From Poa pratensis (Eukaryota > Streptophyta > Magnoliopsida > Poales > Poaceae): DNA of 64,000 nt. The DNA is taken from the NCBI GenBank assembly GCA_947311845.1, contig CAMZMU010000107.1, forward strand, positions 37,077,576 to 37,141,575, read 5' to 3'. The translations under genes and the position numbers were made by a program. How positions within the stretch are numbered: position 1 is the first letter of the stretch; every line of letters begins with the position of its first letter. The notes under the pieces are model-generated. The model searched no databases, was not told where the DNA came from, and was given only the letters and a program-made list of their open reading frames with translations. This document shows positions 11,601 through 21,614 of the stretch, piece after piece.

Positions 11601-11845
11601 TCATTTTTTTCCCCTAAAAAAAAAGATACAGTTCATTTTTCATAGAAAACTACATTGTAAATTGATCCCCATTTTGTGTTTTTTTACATAGCGGCCGAAA
11701 AATGGCGTCATTTAAAACAATATTCAGTTCATTTTTTCATACAAAACCATATTGTAAGTTGATCCACATTTTGCGCTTTTTACATAATGGCGTCGTTTGA
11801 AACAAAATTCAGTTCATTTTTCATACAAAACCATACTCTAAGGGT
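11570..11845 (+). repeat. Three-copy tandem repeat, about 65-110 bp units
   Basis: Diverged units begin AATGGCGTCGTTTGAAAC and continue TTCAGTTCATTTTTCATA, CAAAACCATATTGTAA and GTTGATCCACATTTTG. They start near 11571, 11700 and 11786. The array ends exactly where homology to the AP2 last exon begins. Confidence 0.7.
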
Positions 11846-12277
11846 GTCTCTAGAACAAAGAAAGGTTGGGTCACTAAGGCGTAATGAGGCGGACTTATTC
11901 ATAGGAGATACTGAGATGGTCAATGGTGGTGGGTCTTCGCACTCTGATGATGGAGATGTTGATACATCGGCTTCTTAGATGGCGGCCATGTCATGGACAC
12001 CCAAATGGAGCGTCCGACAGATTCGTTTCGATATAATTTACATTTAGATATTCTTCCCTCCGAATAATTAAATCCATGTGCATAAGGCCCTGCAGTCTGA
12101 TAAAGGTAAAACCGGAGATGTTCAATTATAGAAGGAAATTTCGCTGAGCAATCATGTTTACCGATTCCAGAATTGTGTATATCTTGTCGATAGATTTACC
12201 TCAAATTTACTCAACATGTAACTAGTTTACCTTATGAATTATCCTGAAAGAATAGTTTCCATTTCCGATGCCTTATA
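11846..12277 (+). pseudogene. Duplicated last exon and 3' flank of the AP2 gene
   Basis: The exon copy 11854-11978 repeats exon 1912-2036 almost base for base, ending with the same TAG (GDVDTSAS against GDIETSAS). Homology begins about 8 nt inside the upstream intron (TGTCTCTAG) and continues through the 3' flank to about 12277, where a MITE takes over. No AP2-domain exon precedes it, so it cannot encode a transcription factor. Because intron sequence is included it is a DNA-level copy and not a retrocopy. The right copy lacks the 31-bp segment present near 2167-2200. Confidence 0.85.
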
Positions 12278-12387
12278 CTCCCTCCGTTCCTAAATATAAG
12301 ATGTTTTAGGTGTTACACATATTGTTCACATATACACTAAAGTGAGTGAACATACACATGAAATGTGTCTAGATACACTTATGAGCT
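12278..12387 (+). mobile_element. Truncated Stowaway-type MITE
   Basis: It starts at TA (12276-12277) with CTCCCTCCGTTCCTAAATA. The right terminal repeat is missing where the copia LTR sequence starts, so the insertion of, or deletion with, the copia fragment removed it. Confidence 0.75.
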
Positions 12388-13656
12388 GATCAATAGAAAT
12401 CTATATTCCACACACGATAATCACCAAAGGGGTACATATATATAGGAGAGGGAGAGAGAGACTAAACCCTAACCCTAACCGAACCGGAATACAACTCAAC
12501 ACCCCCCCGCAGTCGAAACGTGGTGAGGAACAATGTTGAGACTGGTTCGGAAATCCTCAAAAACAGAAGTAGGTAATCCTTTGGTGAAAATGTCGGCATA
12601 CTGTGAACTTGTGGGCACATGAAGTACGCGGGCTTCTCCAAGAGCGACGCGATCCCGAACAAAATGAAGATCGATCTCAATATGCTTCGTCCGCTGATGC
12701 TGTACCGGATTGGAGGACAAGTAGGTGGCGCTGATGTTGTCACAGTATACAACAGTGGCTGTTCGTGGGGGTTGATGTAACTCAAGGAGTAGTTGACGAA
12801 GCCAAACAGATTCAGCCACGCAGTTTGCCACGGCTCGATATTCAGCCTCGGCACTAGAACGAGAGACCGTCGGCTGTCGCTTCGAGGACCATGACACCAG
12901 ATTTGTTCCGAGAAAAAACACAAAAACCGGAGGTAGACTTGCGGGTGTGAGGACAGCCGGCCCAATCGGCGTCCGAATAGGCCACCAAGTCCGAAGAAGA
13001 TCCCACATGAAGTTGTAGACCAAGATGAGCAGTCCCTTTAACATAGCGCATAATCCGTTTGATGAGTTGAAGATGAGCAGCACGGGGATCATGCATGAAC
13101 AAACAGACCTGCTGAACGGCATGTGACAAATCCGGTCGGGTGAGTGTCAGGTATTGGAGAGCACCAGCCAAGCTGCGGTATTGGGATGGATCATCAACCG
13201 GCGGACCATCGTTGACTGAAAGCTTGCATTTTGTGTCGATGGGGGTGGAGATGGGGTTGCAATTCATCATGTTTGCCCGCTCCAAGAGATCGAGGGCATA
13301 CTGCTGCTGTGATAAGAATAGACCACGAGACGTGCGATGCACGTTGACGCCTAGAAAGTGATGAAGAGCACCCAAATCACTCATGGCAAACTCGGAGTGA
13401 AAAGAAGCAATGACACGCTGCAGAAGGGCGTCAGTGTTGGCGGTTAGGATAATGTCGTCCACATATAAGAGCAAGTAGGCAGTGGCATTGTGTGAGTGGA
13501 GGATGAACAACGAGGAGTCACTCTTGGAGGAGATGAAGCCATGAGTATGTAGGTACTTGGTGAAGCGCAAAAACCACGTGCGAGGAGCTTGCTTGAGACC
13601 GTAAAGGGACTTCTTCAATTTGCAGACATGAGTGGGACGAGCTTCGTCAACAAAAT
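12388..13656 (-). pseudogene. Ty1/copia RT-RNase H fragment with partial 3' LTR
   Basis: On the minus strand, 13656-12854 encodes the C-terminal half of a copia reverse transcriptase: CKLKKSLYGLKQAPRTW, then YVDDI as the catalytic box, then YRSLAGALQYLTLTRPD. After a frameshift near 12900, RNase H follows (SSAEAEYRAVA, YCDNISA, RTKHIEIDLHFVRD), ending at 12496. A C/G tract at 12502-12508 is the polypurine tract, and TGTTGAG at 12501 starts an LTR that is cut at about 12388. Everything 5' of the RT palm is missing. The fragment joins the tRNA at 13656/13657. Confidence 0.85.
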
Positions 13657-13738
13657 CGTGGTCGGCAGGATTCGAACCTGCGCGGGCAAAGCCCACATGA
13701 TTTCTTGTCATGCCCGATAACCACTCGGGCACGACCAC
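13657..13738 (-). tRNA. tRNA-Ser (anticodon AGA), A33 variant
   Basis: 82 nt. The acceptor stem GTGGTCG/CGACCAC pairs perfectly. The D stem is CCCGA/TCGGG, the anticodon stem CATGA/TCATG and the anticodon AGA. The T arm contains GGTTCGAATCC (B box), and a long variable arm typical of serine tRNA is present. The anticodon loop is CAAGAAA, so position 33 is A where nearly all tRNAs have U. Upstream on the minus strand are ATAAATAA at about -33 to -26 and CAA at -6 to -4, both usual in plant tRNA genes. TTTT follows the 3' end. The gene could be transcribed, but decoding is doubtful. Confidence 0.85.
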
Positions 13739-13978
13739 AATTTGCTAATTTTGCAGTTTAGGGTTATTTATCCAGAAGACTAATACAAAAAGGCGATGAC
13801 TTGTATTACCTTTTGGTACTTTGGTCGTCCTTTTTGTAGCAACAACGTGTAATGATAATAAGTGAAGATGACGGATCCAAAGGGCATATGGACAAAGAGA
13901 GGAAGATAATGATGCGTCGGCGAAGGGAGCAGAGAAAAACGACGAAGCCAAGGGGCGGACTGTGAGAAAAGGAGGGAT
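13739..13978. other. tRNA 5' flank and unassigned sequence
   Basis: Contains the TATA-like and CAA elements of the tRNA (13741-13771). Beyond that nothing is recognised. Confidence 0.4.
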
Positions 13979-14690
13979 TTTTTTTATGACAGAGCAGTAA
14001 GATATTACTGATTTTCATTGACAGTTAGGAAGAGTTCAGTATATAATAAAACACGAGGAGCAGCAACATAAGGCAAACTAAAAGACTATGGGCTAGGGAA
14101 CAGATAAATCATGGTGGTTGAAACAGTCTGCTAATAGGCGCAAGGATCGCATCCTACGAGGAAGTGGCCTTCATCAATAATCCTCGCAAAAACATGATCC
14201 ACACTGCTGTGCTAGCCTGAGCAGAGAAGATTCTTGCATCACTCCCTTTCCAAAGCATCCATGTGACAAGCCAAAGAAGCTGCAGGGAGTCCGCCGATGG
14301 CAAGCTGGCAATCGAGGAGGCAGGTGGCAAAGATATGGAAGTTGGTCGCAGGCTCCAAGTTGCACATGGGACTGGTCGACCAGCGAGGGATGTTGCACTT
14401 GATGAGGTTGTCAGCCGTCAGAAAGCGGCCACACACCGCAAGCCAACACAAGGCCTTTGCTCAGGGTAAATCTTTGGCGGACCATATCAGCAACCGATCA
14501 TGCATCAGAGAACTCCATGCCCTTTGAACCGCTCGACTTTGAACTTTAACGCGAATCCTGCACCGTCATTGAAGGTGAAGGTGGCGGCGAAATCCAATAG
14601 CTCACAAATCATACTGAAGCCGGTGGTTCTCATAGATAGCATTGCCAAGATTGAGCTTGCGGTGGGTGCAGTGGTTGAACATCTCATCAG
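13979..14690 (-). mobile_element. LINE 3' fragment (zf-RVT region)
   Basis: The minus strand reads CGRFLTADNLIKCNIPRWST, then PMCNLE and FHIFATCLL. This matches the zinc-binding region that follows reverse transcriptase in plant LINEs (GR-LTADNL-KR...C-LC...H-C). Frames are broken by stops. A T-run at 13979-13986 is the poly-A tail, marking the 3' end on the minus strand. The 5' part with endonuclease and RT is absent. Confidence 0.65.
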
Positions 14691-14961
14691 CTAGCCCTAT
14701 CCGTCATTCTCCTCGCGCCTACCTTCCCTAATCAGTAATCAGGGTACGTGAGCGACCGAGAAAACAAACCACAGCAATTTTTTTCTTTTAGATATTTCGA
14801 TCGTATCATTTAAGGTTAAGCATTTACCCGTAAGCATCTTTCATGCATGCCGTTTCCAAAGAAAAAGAAATCTTTCATGCATGCCCTTATTGGGCCAGGC
14901 CTCCTCCCAGACAGCACAAGATCCAAGCTAACAACATTTATTTCCGTTCCTAAAAAAACAT

Positions 14962-16350
14962 AGAAAAAGTATAGAATCCATCCTGAAATGTCACATATTG
15001 GACACATTTCACCCTAAACTTTAAAACCGGATAATTTCAACCCTGAAATATACAAAACCGTCTAAATCACACCCTGTGGTTGTTTTGGACAGATTTGGTG
15101 GTATTGTGGGATGACATGGTGCTGACATGGCGATGACGTGTCGTCGACAGAGATAAGAGCGACCGGCCATCGAGGAGTACATCATCGGGGGATCCCCATC
15201 GTCGGCCCCACGCCTGTCGACGGCGACAAGTCTGGCCGCGGTGTCACGTTGTTTGGCCCGGAGCACGGGATGTCGTAGGTGGCGGGCAGGGCACCATGCT
15301 CGGCAGCGCCATGGGGCAGTCGCGGCAGGGCAGCGTGCTCGGCAGCGCCATGGGAGTGTCGCGGATGGGCAGCATGCTCGAAGATGGACATGGCGACGAC
15401 GACTTCACTGCCTCGTCACTTCCACCTCCATCCGATCGATGTAGCTTATTATATAGAGTAAGTAGCATGGCACTCCGCATCCATCAATTCATCTCCGATC
15501 CATTGATCTGTTTTTTCTTTTTCTCTTCTTTGCATTACCGATCGATCAGGCCGGCGACGATGAGGGGTGCGGCGCTGGGCAACATGCTGCAGGGGTGGGA
15601 CAACGCTACCATCGCCAGCTCGCTGCTGTACATCAAGCGCGAGTTCGGCCTGGACGCGCACCCGGCGCTCGAGTTCGTTCGCGAGCTGCAAGCGCCGGCG
15701 GCCAGCGGCGCTCAGCCGCAGCTGGCAGCGCGGGAGGTGTGCAGGGGCTGCACGCGTGGGCTGTGCGTCGCGCCCGCGCCGTGGCCCTGCTGAGCGCCCG
15801 GGCTCGCCGCGTCCGCGTCTCTGCTGCCGACCCTGCTGGTCACGCGCCGTCGGCGTGCCCGCGCAAAGTAACGGCCCCGAGCTGCGCCCGCACTCGCCAT
15901 GTCCACGTTGCCGAGCTCGCCGTGCGCGAACACGAGCCCCGCCCCGCGCCGAATCACCCAACCTCGCTGGCCCCCGCGAGCCGCTGTTGGCCGCTTGTGC
16001 AGCCGCGGCGGCGCCGCCGCGCCATGGCCGGCCGCCAGCTGTGCTCACGCCTACCGGGCCGCCGCGCTCACGGCGCGCCCCTCCTCGTACCCGCGCCCCG
16101 GCGCACTGCCCGCGCTTCCAGTTGCGACGGCGCCGCCACGCCATGGCCGGTTGCTCTTATCTCCTTCAACGACACGTCATCGCCATGTCGGCGCCACGTC
16201 ATCCCACAAAACCACCAAATTTGTTCAAAACCAGCATAAGGTGTGATTTAGACGGTTTTGTACATTTCAGGGTTGAAATTATCCGGTTTCAAAGTTTAGG
16301 GTGAAATGTGTCCAATGTGTGACATTTCAGGATGATTCTATACTTTTTTC
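14962..16350 (+). mobile_element. Pack-MULE with long inverted repeats
   Basis: Terminal inverted repeats of about 200 bp (14962-15175 against 16140-16350) begin with GAAAAAGTATAG-type ends. The element is flanked by an identical 10-bp duplication AAAAAAACAT (14952-14961 and 16351-16360). The 960-bp centre is GC-rich and carries a captured sugar-transporter 5' exon. There is no MULE transposase, so it is non-autonomous. The many overlapping long ORFs (for example 15449-16144 minus) come from high GC. Confidence 0.93.
15560..15690 (+). pseudogene. Captured 5' exon of a tonoplast monosaccharide transporter
   Basis: The frame from ATG 15560 reads MRGAALGNMLQGWDNATIAS, then SLLYIKREFGLDAHPALE. 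This matches the start of plant TMT/TST vacuolar sugar/H+ antiporters, which have GN-LQGWDNATIAG-LYIK-EF at the first transmembrane helix. About six residues normally present between GAA and GNM are missing. Homology stops after about 40 residues, and the frame continues into unrelated GC-rich sequence. The upstream 15470-15559 looks like a host 5'UTR with a CT-rich stretch. It lies inside the Pack-MULE, so it was captured with part of its leader. It is not a functional transporter. Confidence 0.8.
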
Positions 16351-16360
16351 AAAAAAACAT

Positions 16361-19300
16361 CATTCGCCCATTTTCACACGTTCATCGAGGCCCGGCCGTA
16401 GCTGTGGAGTTCGCCCGACGCCGTCTCTCGCGGCGCGACGGCGTCGCTCCCGGCTCCCATCGCTCGTCCCGCACCATGTGCCACGCGTGGGGGAACTGGA
16501 GATTACCTAACTTGGTTCAGGAGAAGAGGAACCAAGGGGGCGACCGCCGCCGCCGGCACCTCCTCATCCCCATTGTGGCCGGGTATGCTTCTGCTTCTCT
16601 GAAGCTCGAATTGGATTCAGAGTCGAGCCTCCTCCTTTCCCGGGAGGTAAATGCAATGGGGTTCATGATTATCATGCGACCATCACCCTATGAGTACTTG
16701 CGGATGTTTATGGTCCTTATTTATTCGTTTTCTATTGTGGCGCACCGAATAAGTACTTTTAGGATTGCTGTACTTTGGCCTCGTGGAACTAGGCATAGCA
16801 CTCTTCTTTTCCTTGGAGTGAAAACAAGTGCTACTGTGTAGCTCTGCATAGAGATGCATGCGAGGCTCCTTTCTCTCCATATGTTTCAGGACGTCAAATT
16901 TTAATGACAACAACGTATTGATATGCACACATTTTTCATAGCCTGTTGTATGTAATATTTTACATACATACTGCATCATTTTAGTTAGTCCTCGTAGATA
17001 GTTAGGGATATGCTTTTCTCAAAACGAATATTATAATAAATCGTATTGGTGCATTTACACAAGTAGACCTTCAACTGACCTAGTCTTCAGAACGTCATCA
17101 CTTCAAAAGAGATCCCAATAGATAATAAAATATTACAAGATAACTGTAAGCAAGTTTCTCATAGTGATTCGTTGAATGAACAAACCGCAAAATAATACAC
17201 AAAGAAGAGGAGATATTCCTTTTTTGCTCCAGGTATCAATTCGAAATAAACTGTTGTGATTAGGAACCTTGTTTCACATTATGAATGCAGAAAATTTCCA
17301 GCACACAACGATGTGGCATCAAATCAGTGATATTATACTTATACATGTTTTTCTTACCCTAAAAGCACTTTTATAACACTTTGCTTGGAGAAATTTACTA
17401 GACGACGTGACAAAATTATCAGGAAATTCTCAACAAAAATTTAAAAACCTTAATATCCATTGACATTCCCGGATTTTGAAAAGTAAGTACTATTCCACGG
17501 TTTAGTGTTGTTGCTTCGGTCCGTGATTTCTTGAAAAGCAAGCTACTGATTAGCGAGTCATAGATGATATATTAGTTTGACTTCTGTTTTCAGAAACATT
17601 CAAAATTAGTTAACTGCAACATGCATTTATGAAGGCTTATATTCCATGGCTACATTGTTGATAAATCAGTCTCTTTTAGTTTAGTCTAGTTGTTCCCCAA
17701 AATCAAACAGTGGTATTGTCTCTACCGGCAAGGAAATTTAATCAGTTTTGCCCTTAAAATATCGGGTGAGAACAAAAGGGTGACATCTATTCGCTAACTT
17801 TTCTTGTACTACATAGTTCCAGATCTGAAAATTGTCAAGTGGAAACTTGTCGGCCATGCCGAACAACCTTTCTTGTATTTTTGTTGGTCCAATATATTGT
17901 CAAGCAATGTTGCACACGTATTACTGGTCTAGTTGTCAAAGAAGGCTACCGTTGAAATTTTAATGACAGCAATTTGTAGTTTTGTTAAGGCTTGCAAGAG
18001 GAAGCCCTCAATTCTTCTGTTACAACTACAACAAAGAACAATTTTTTTTGTCTGTAATCGCTGATCCTTATCATTAGAAACTAGCAGGCCCATTAATAGG
18101 GAATATATATGAGTTTATGTCTATATGGGCCGCATGATTTATGTAGGAATAGTTAAAAATGCTGCGGCATACATCGTCATGATCACAGAATCTTGGCTGA
18201 CTTGAGTCAAAATTGGAAGATTCAGTGCAAGTATAATACTTTTTTTTTTGAAAGCCTGCGTACAATCAGAAAGTACAACATACACCGTATGAAGTACGAG
18301 TACAACGTACGGAAAGCCAACGCAGGGGAACAGAGCAGATCAAGCACCAGCACCTCCACCGGCGATGAAGACGAAGACCGCCGACCTCCTGCATGTGGGC
18401 AAATTAAATGGGATTCATCACACATATACTGTCCATAGAAATGATTCTGTTGGACCTGTAAGTTGCAAGGAGCGCTTCAGTTCTATAGTACAAATAAAAC
18501 CTGTCCATCTCTTATATTTTGATTAGATACTTCAGAACAAAATAAGAACAACAAAAATTGATGTTTTCCCAATCTCTCGTCCAGCTGTAACCCACTAACA
18601 CAATTGGACTCGCTAACTGGTGTAGTGGTTCTTAAAACTTATAACAGTGTTTTTTCTTACATGTTGTCCGCACACTAGACTCCAGATTCTGACATTCTTG
18701 CTTATCTGCGGAGTATCTAGATTACCTCCGCCAGAAGACGATTGCAGTTCAGATTTTGACATATAAACATCACCTTACCAACTACTCCTATCTTCATAGG
18801 CCATAGCAGTCGTGTCATCCTCCTCTGGATGTCAGTTTGGTACTTTTGAGAAAATAGAAAATTTACCGTGGGAGTTTCCCCTACAGTTTGGCTGGTCAAA
18901 AAAAATAATACGTTATTGTTTTAGAGAAAGTCTGTTTCCCATGCCAAGCTTATCATTTTTAAAGGACAGATGACATTGCAAGCAATTTTTTGACAAATCG
19001 TATTTTGTATTAATTATGCATAGCAGAATTATTGATCAAACTAATGATAATCCTATACTATTTGAATAAATTATTTGGCTTTAAACCATGTCCTTTTCTT
19101 CGAAGGACAAAAATGGTTATTGTCTTACGAAAGCAAAAAGTTTCCTAATGTTATTGGAGAAATGCAAATGGAATAGTAGTGCATGCTTCCGTGAGAAACT
19201 CATCTTGGTTGACACCTACTCCTTTCCGTAAAAGTTGAACTTTTGACTGTCGAAGTGATAGTTTTCTTGGACCTGGCATGTAATATGAATCTCTGTTAAT

Positions 19301-19564
19301 ATTCCCCAAAGTTGAATGTTTTTTATGCCAGTTGAAAGTTTGGAATCTCATTTTTCAATGTTCGTAATTTTCATGTTTGCTTGAAAGTTACTTATTTGCA
19401 TGGTAAGTTCTGAGTCTAAAGGTTTTCAAATCTCGGTAAAAGTTTCCCCTATATGAATATTTGATTCTATTTGAAAAAGCGGAATAACTGGTTTAGAAGA
19501 GACCCATGACAGTGAGTTTCATAACTCCCATTCAACCGTGAATTAGCATCGTCCATAGTAATAG
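16361..19564. other. Long gene-poor interval
   Basis: A GC-rich patch at 16380-16650 resembles a first exon (frame from 16478 starting MCHAWGNWRLPN, and a GGAG|GTAAAT donor-like site at 16646), but no family is recognised. Downstream to 19564 the sequence is AT-rich. At 18866-18908 a hairpin-like ACCGTGGGAG/TTTCCCCTACAGT followed by an A-run resembles a SINE/LINE tail. I see no supported gene. Confidence 0.4.
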
Positions 19565-19573
19565 CCCGTTATT

Positions 19574-21017
19574 GAGTAAATTACACGGATCTACCACATT
19601 TGGGGCTCAGGTCACAGGTCAGTACCATTCTTGGTGATTTTTTCAAGTCAGTACCAATCGTGGGGCTAATGACAATAAATTGCTCAAATTCCTATCTAAC
19701 AATATTTTGACACCCATACTGACAGATGGGACCATCGGTAAGAGCCTAGTTGGCAGCACACGTGGACGTGGAGCTGAGGTGGACGTGGGACCCACCTATC
19801 ATCCCCACAACATTTTTTCTCCTCCTGTCTCTCTCCCGCACAGAATGGGCGGCGGAGGGGAGGCCCAGGTGGGAGGCGTAGATCTGGAGGAGGAGGGAGA
19901 AGGCGGCACGGTCCGGGGACACGTCGTGGGTGAGCAACTCGTCGAAGAGCATGGCCGCATCAGCGGGGCGGCCGGCCTTGGAGAGCGCCAACATGGCAGA
20001 CGCATAGGAGGCGGCGGTCAGCGCGCCGACAAGGGGATTGACGCATGAGGCGCAGCACGCGCAGTGTCGCGTCGCCGTCGCCATCACCGTCCTGCGCCAG
20101 GGCCGCAGAAGAGGAGGAGCACGCGGTGGCGGTGGGGGTGTAGGAGCGGGGGAGGACCGGAGGAGGCGGCCGAGCGAGCGCATGGCCACGCGCCATGCCT
20201 CCTCCAGGTCGGCGGCGGTAGCGGGAGCGAGATCCCCTCCGTGTTGTCGCCTCCCGGGCCAACCGCGGCTGCTGGAGTTCTGGCGGCGGCGTGGCCGAGG
20301 GGCTCGCCGGCGAGTGGTGCGCCGCGCTGGCCTGTGATGGAGGAGCTCCCATGGCCGGTGGTGGAGGAGCTCGAGGTGCGGAAGCCGTGGCCGTGCGCCC
20401 GTCCGCCGCGCGGTGGTCGTACCCGTCTTGCCCGCGAGTCGCGCGACGCCGCGGATGTCCACGCCGTGCTCGTCTGGCCCGCGAGACGCGCTTCACAGCC
20501 GGCGGCAGCGCCTGCGTGTCCTGCTCACCGTGCTAACTGTGCACTCCTTGGTGCGCCACGGCCGCCGGCGAGGCGAGGCGCCGCGGTCGGGCTAGCGCTC
20601 CTCCCTGATGCAACCGGCGCATCTGTGGCAGCGGCGTCGCGACGCACCAAGGCCCGACCTCTCCGGCGCTCTGGCGTGGGATAGAGGGAGGGGGCCGAGC
20701 TGACTGGAGCACGAAGCAGTGGCGGCGGCGAGAGAGAGAGGAGAAGGAGGAGAGAGAGAAAGAGGAGGGGAATTGGGGAGAAGATGTGCCTGACGAGTGG
20801 ACCCACGTCCACCTCACCTCCTCGTCCACCTGTGCTACCAACTAGACCTTATATGTGGGCCTCACTTGTCAGAGTTGCTGACAAAATGCTATTAGAACAA
20901 GATTTGCACAATTTATTGTCATTAGCCCCACGATTGGTACTGACTTGAAAAAATCACCAAGAATGATCCTAAGCTGTGACTTGAGCCTCAAATGTGGTAG
21001 ATTCGTGTTATTTACTC
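19574..21017 (-). mobile_element. Pack-MULE with long inverted repeats carrying a PPR fragment
   Basis: Inverted repeats of about 230 bp (19574-19800 against 20790-21017) start GAGTAAATTACAC / GAGTAAATAACAC. Flanks CCCGTTATT (19565-19573) and CCCTATATT (21018-21026) agree at 7 of 9 positions, fitting an old 9-bp duplication. The centre is GC-rich and non-autonomous; the captured gene reads on the minus strand. Confidence 0.88.
19845..20084 (-). pseudogene. Captured PPR-protein N-terminal fragment
   Basis: The minus-strand frame from ATG 20083 runs through MLALSKAGRPADAAMLFDEL, then SPDRAAFSLLLQIYASHLGL. One complete pentatricopeptide-like helix pair and the start of a second are present (A-L-K-GR-ADA--LFDEL---V-PD---F--LL). 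PPR proteins bind organellar RNA, but a fragment with one or two motifs cannot be assumed active. It ends in the right-hand Pack-MULE repeat. The same frame extends 5' to 20462 as a GC-rich low-complexity leader. Confidence 0.7.
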
Positions 21018-21026
21018 CCCTATATT

Positions 21027-21545
21027 GGTGCGTATACATTCCCCCAGGCCGTTATTATGGAAGCCCATACGTGTAAATGCCATCTGTATGCTCACCAAGT
21101 CTGCCAATATATATATATATATTTTTCGAGCAATCACCGGGGGGAGCACAAGGCTCCCACCTGAATTTTCATTTTATCAAAGAATGGGTGAAGTCCCAGC
21201 AGGGTTTACAGGAGGGGTGCAGCGCTGACATTCCAGCGAGCACAGCCATTTTCCATGGCAAGACAACACACGCACGCACGCAGCGATCAGAGTCGGAACA
21301 GTTCACATCTTGCACTTGGGAAAATCCTCTTTGCAAACAACCACCGGAACAGTTCACTTTTTAAATACATTGCACGCTTTGCCTAGCATTATAAAATATA
21401 TGTTGAATGTAATAGCATATGATATAGTATTGTTGAAGGGACAAACATCAGATATTAATCCAAACCTATTCTCTGATACCTAATCTTCTTTTGGTGCCAT
21501 AAAACAATTTTCTATGGTCAAACCTGATGATTACCTGATCACTAC
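21027..21545. other. Upstream region of the HD-Zip gene
   Basis: An (AT)n microsatellite lies at 21108-21121. A fragment with the look of a retroposon tail follows (21122-21360). Nothing coding is supported. This is the probable promoter of the HD-Zip gene. Confidence 0.4.
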
Positions 21546-21553
21546 TATATATA
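21546..21553 (+). promoter_or_regulatory. TATA box of the HD-Zip gene
   Basis: TATATATA lies 62-69 bp before the ATG at 21615, implying a leader of about 35-40 nt. Confidence 0.5.
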
Positions 21554-21614
21554 CGTTACTTGCTATATGCTTCCTCTTTGCCTCATTACTCCAAGACCTT
21601 TCCCTCTTATTGAT

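Noticed and set aside
12462..12480. CCCTAACCCTAACC, telomere-like repeat
   Set aside because: Only two to three units, located within the copia LTR fragment; not an interstitial telomere tract.
15449..16304. Long R/A/P-rich ORFs (up to 245 codons) in the first Pack-MULE
   Set aside because: Only the first ~40 codons after 15560 resemble a protein family. The rest is high-GC chance and lies within a transposon.
18227..18440. Possible gene start after a T-run
   Set aside because: Short basic frame without family resemblance; no splice-consistent continuation.
20064..20684. 206-codon plus-strand ORF in the second Pack-MULE
   Set aside because: Antisense shadow of the PPR-bearing strand with low-complexity composition.
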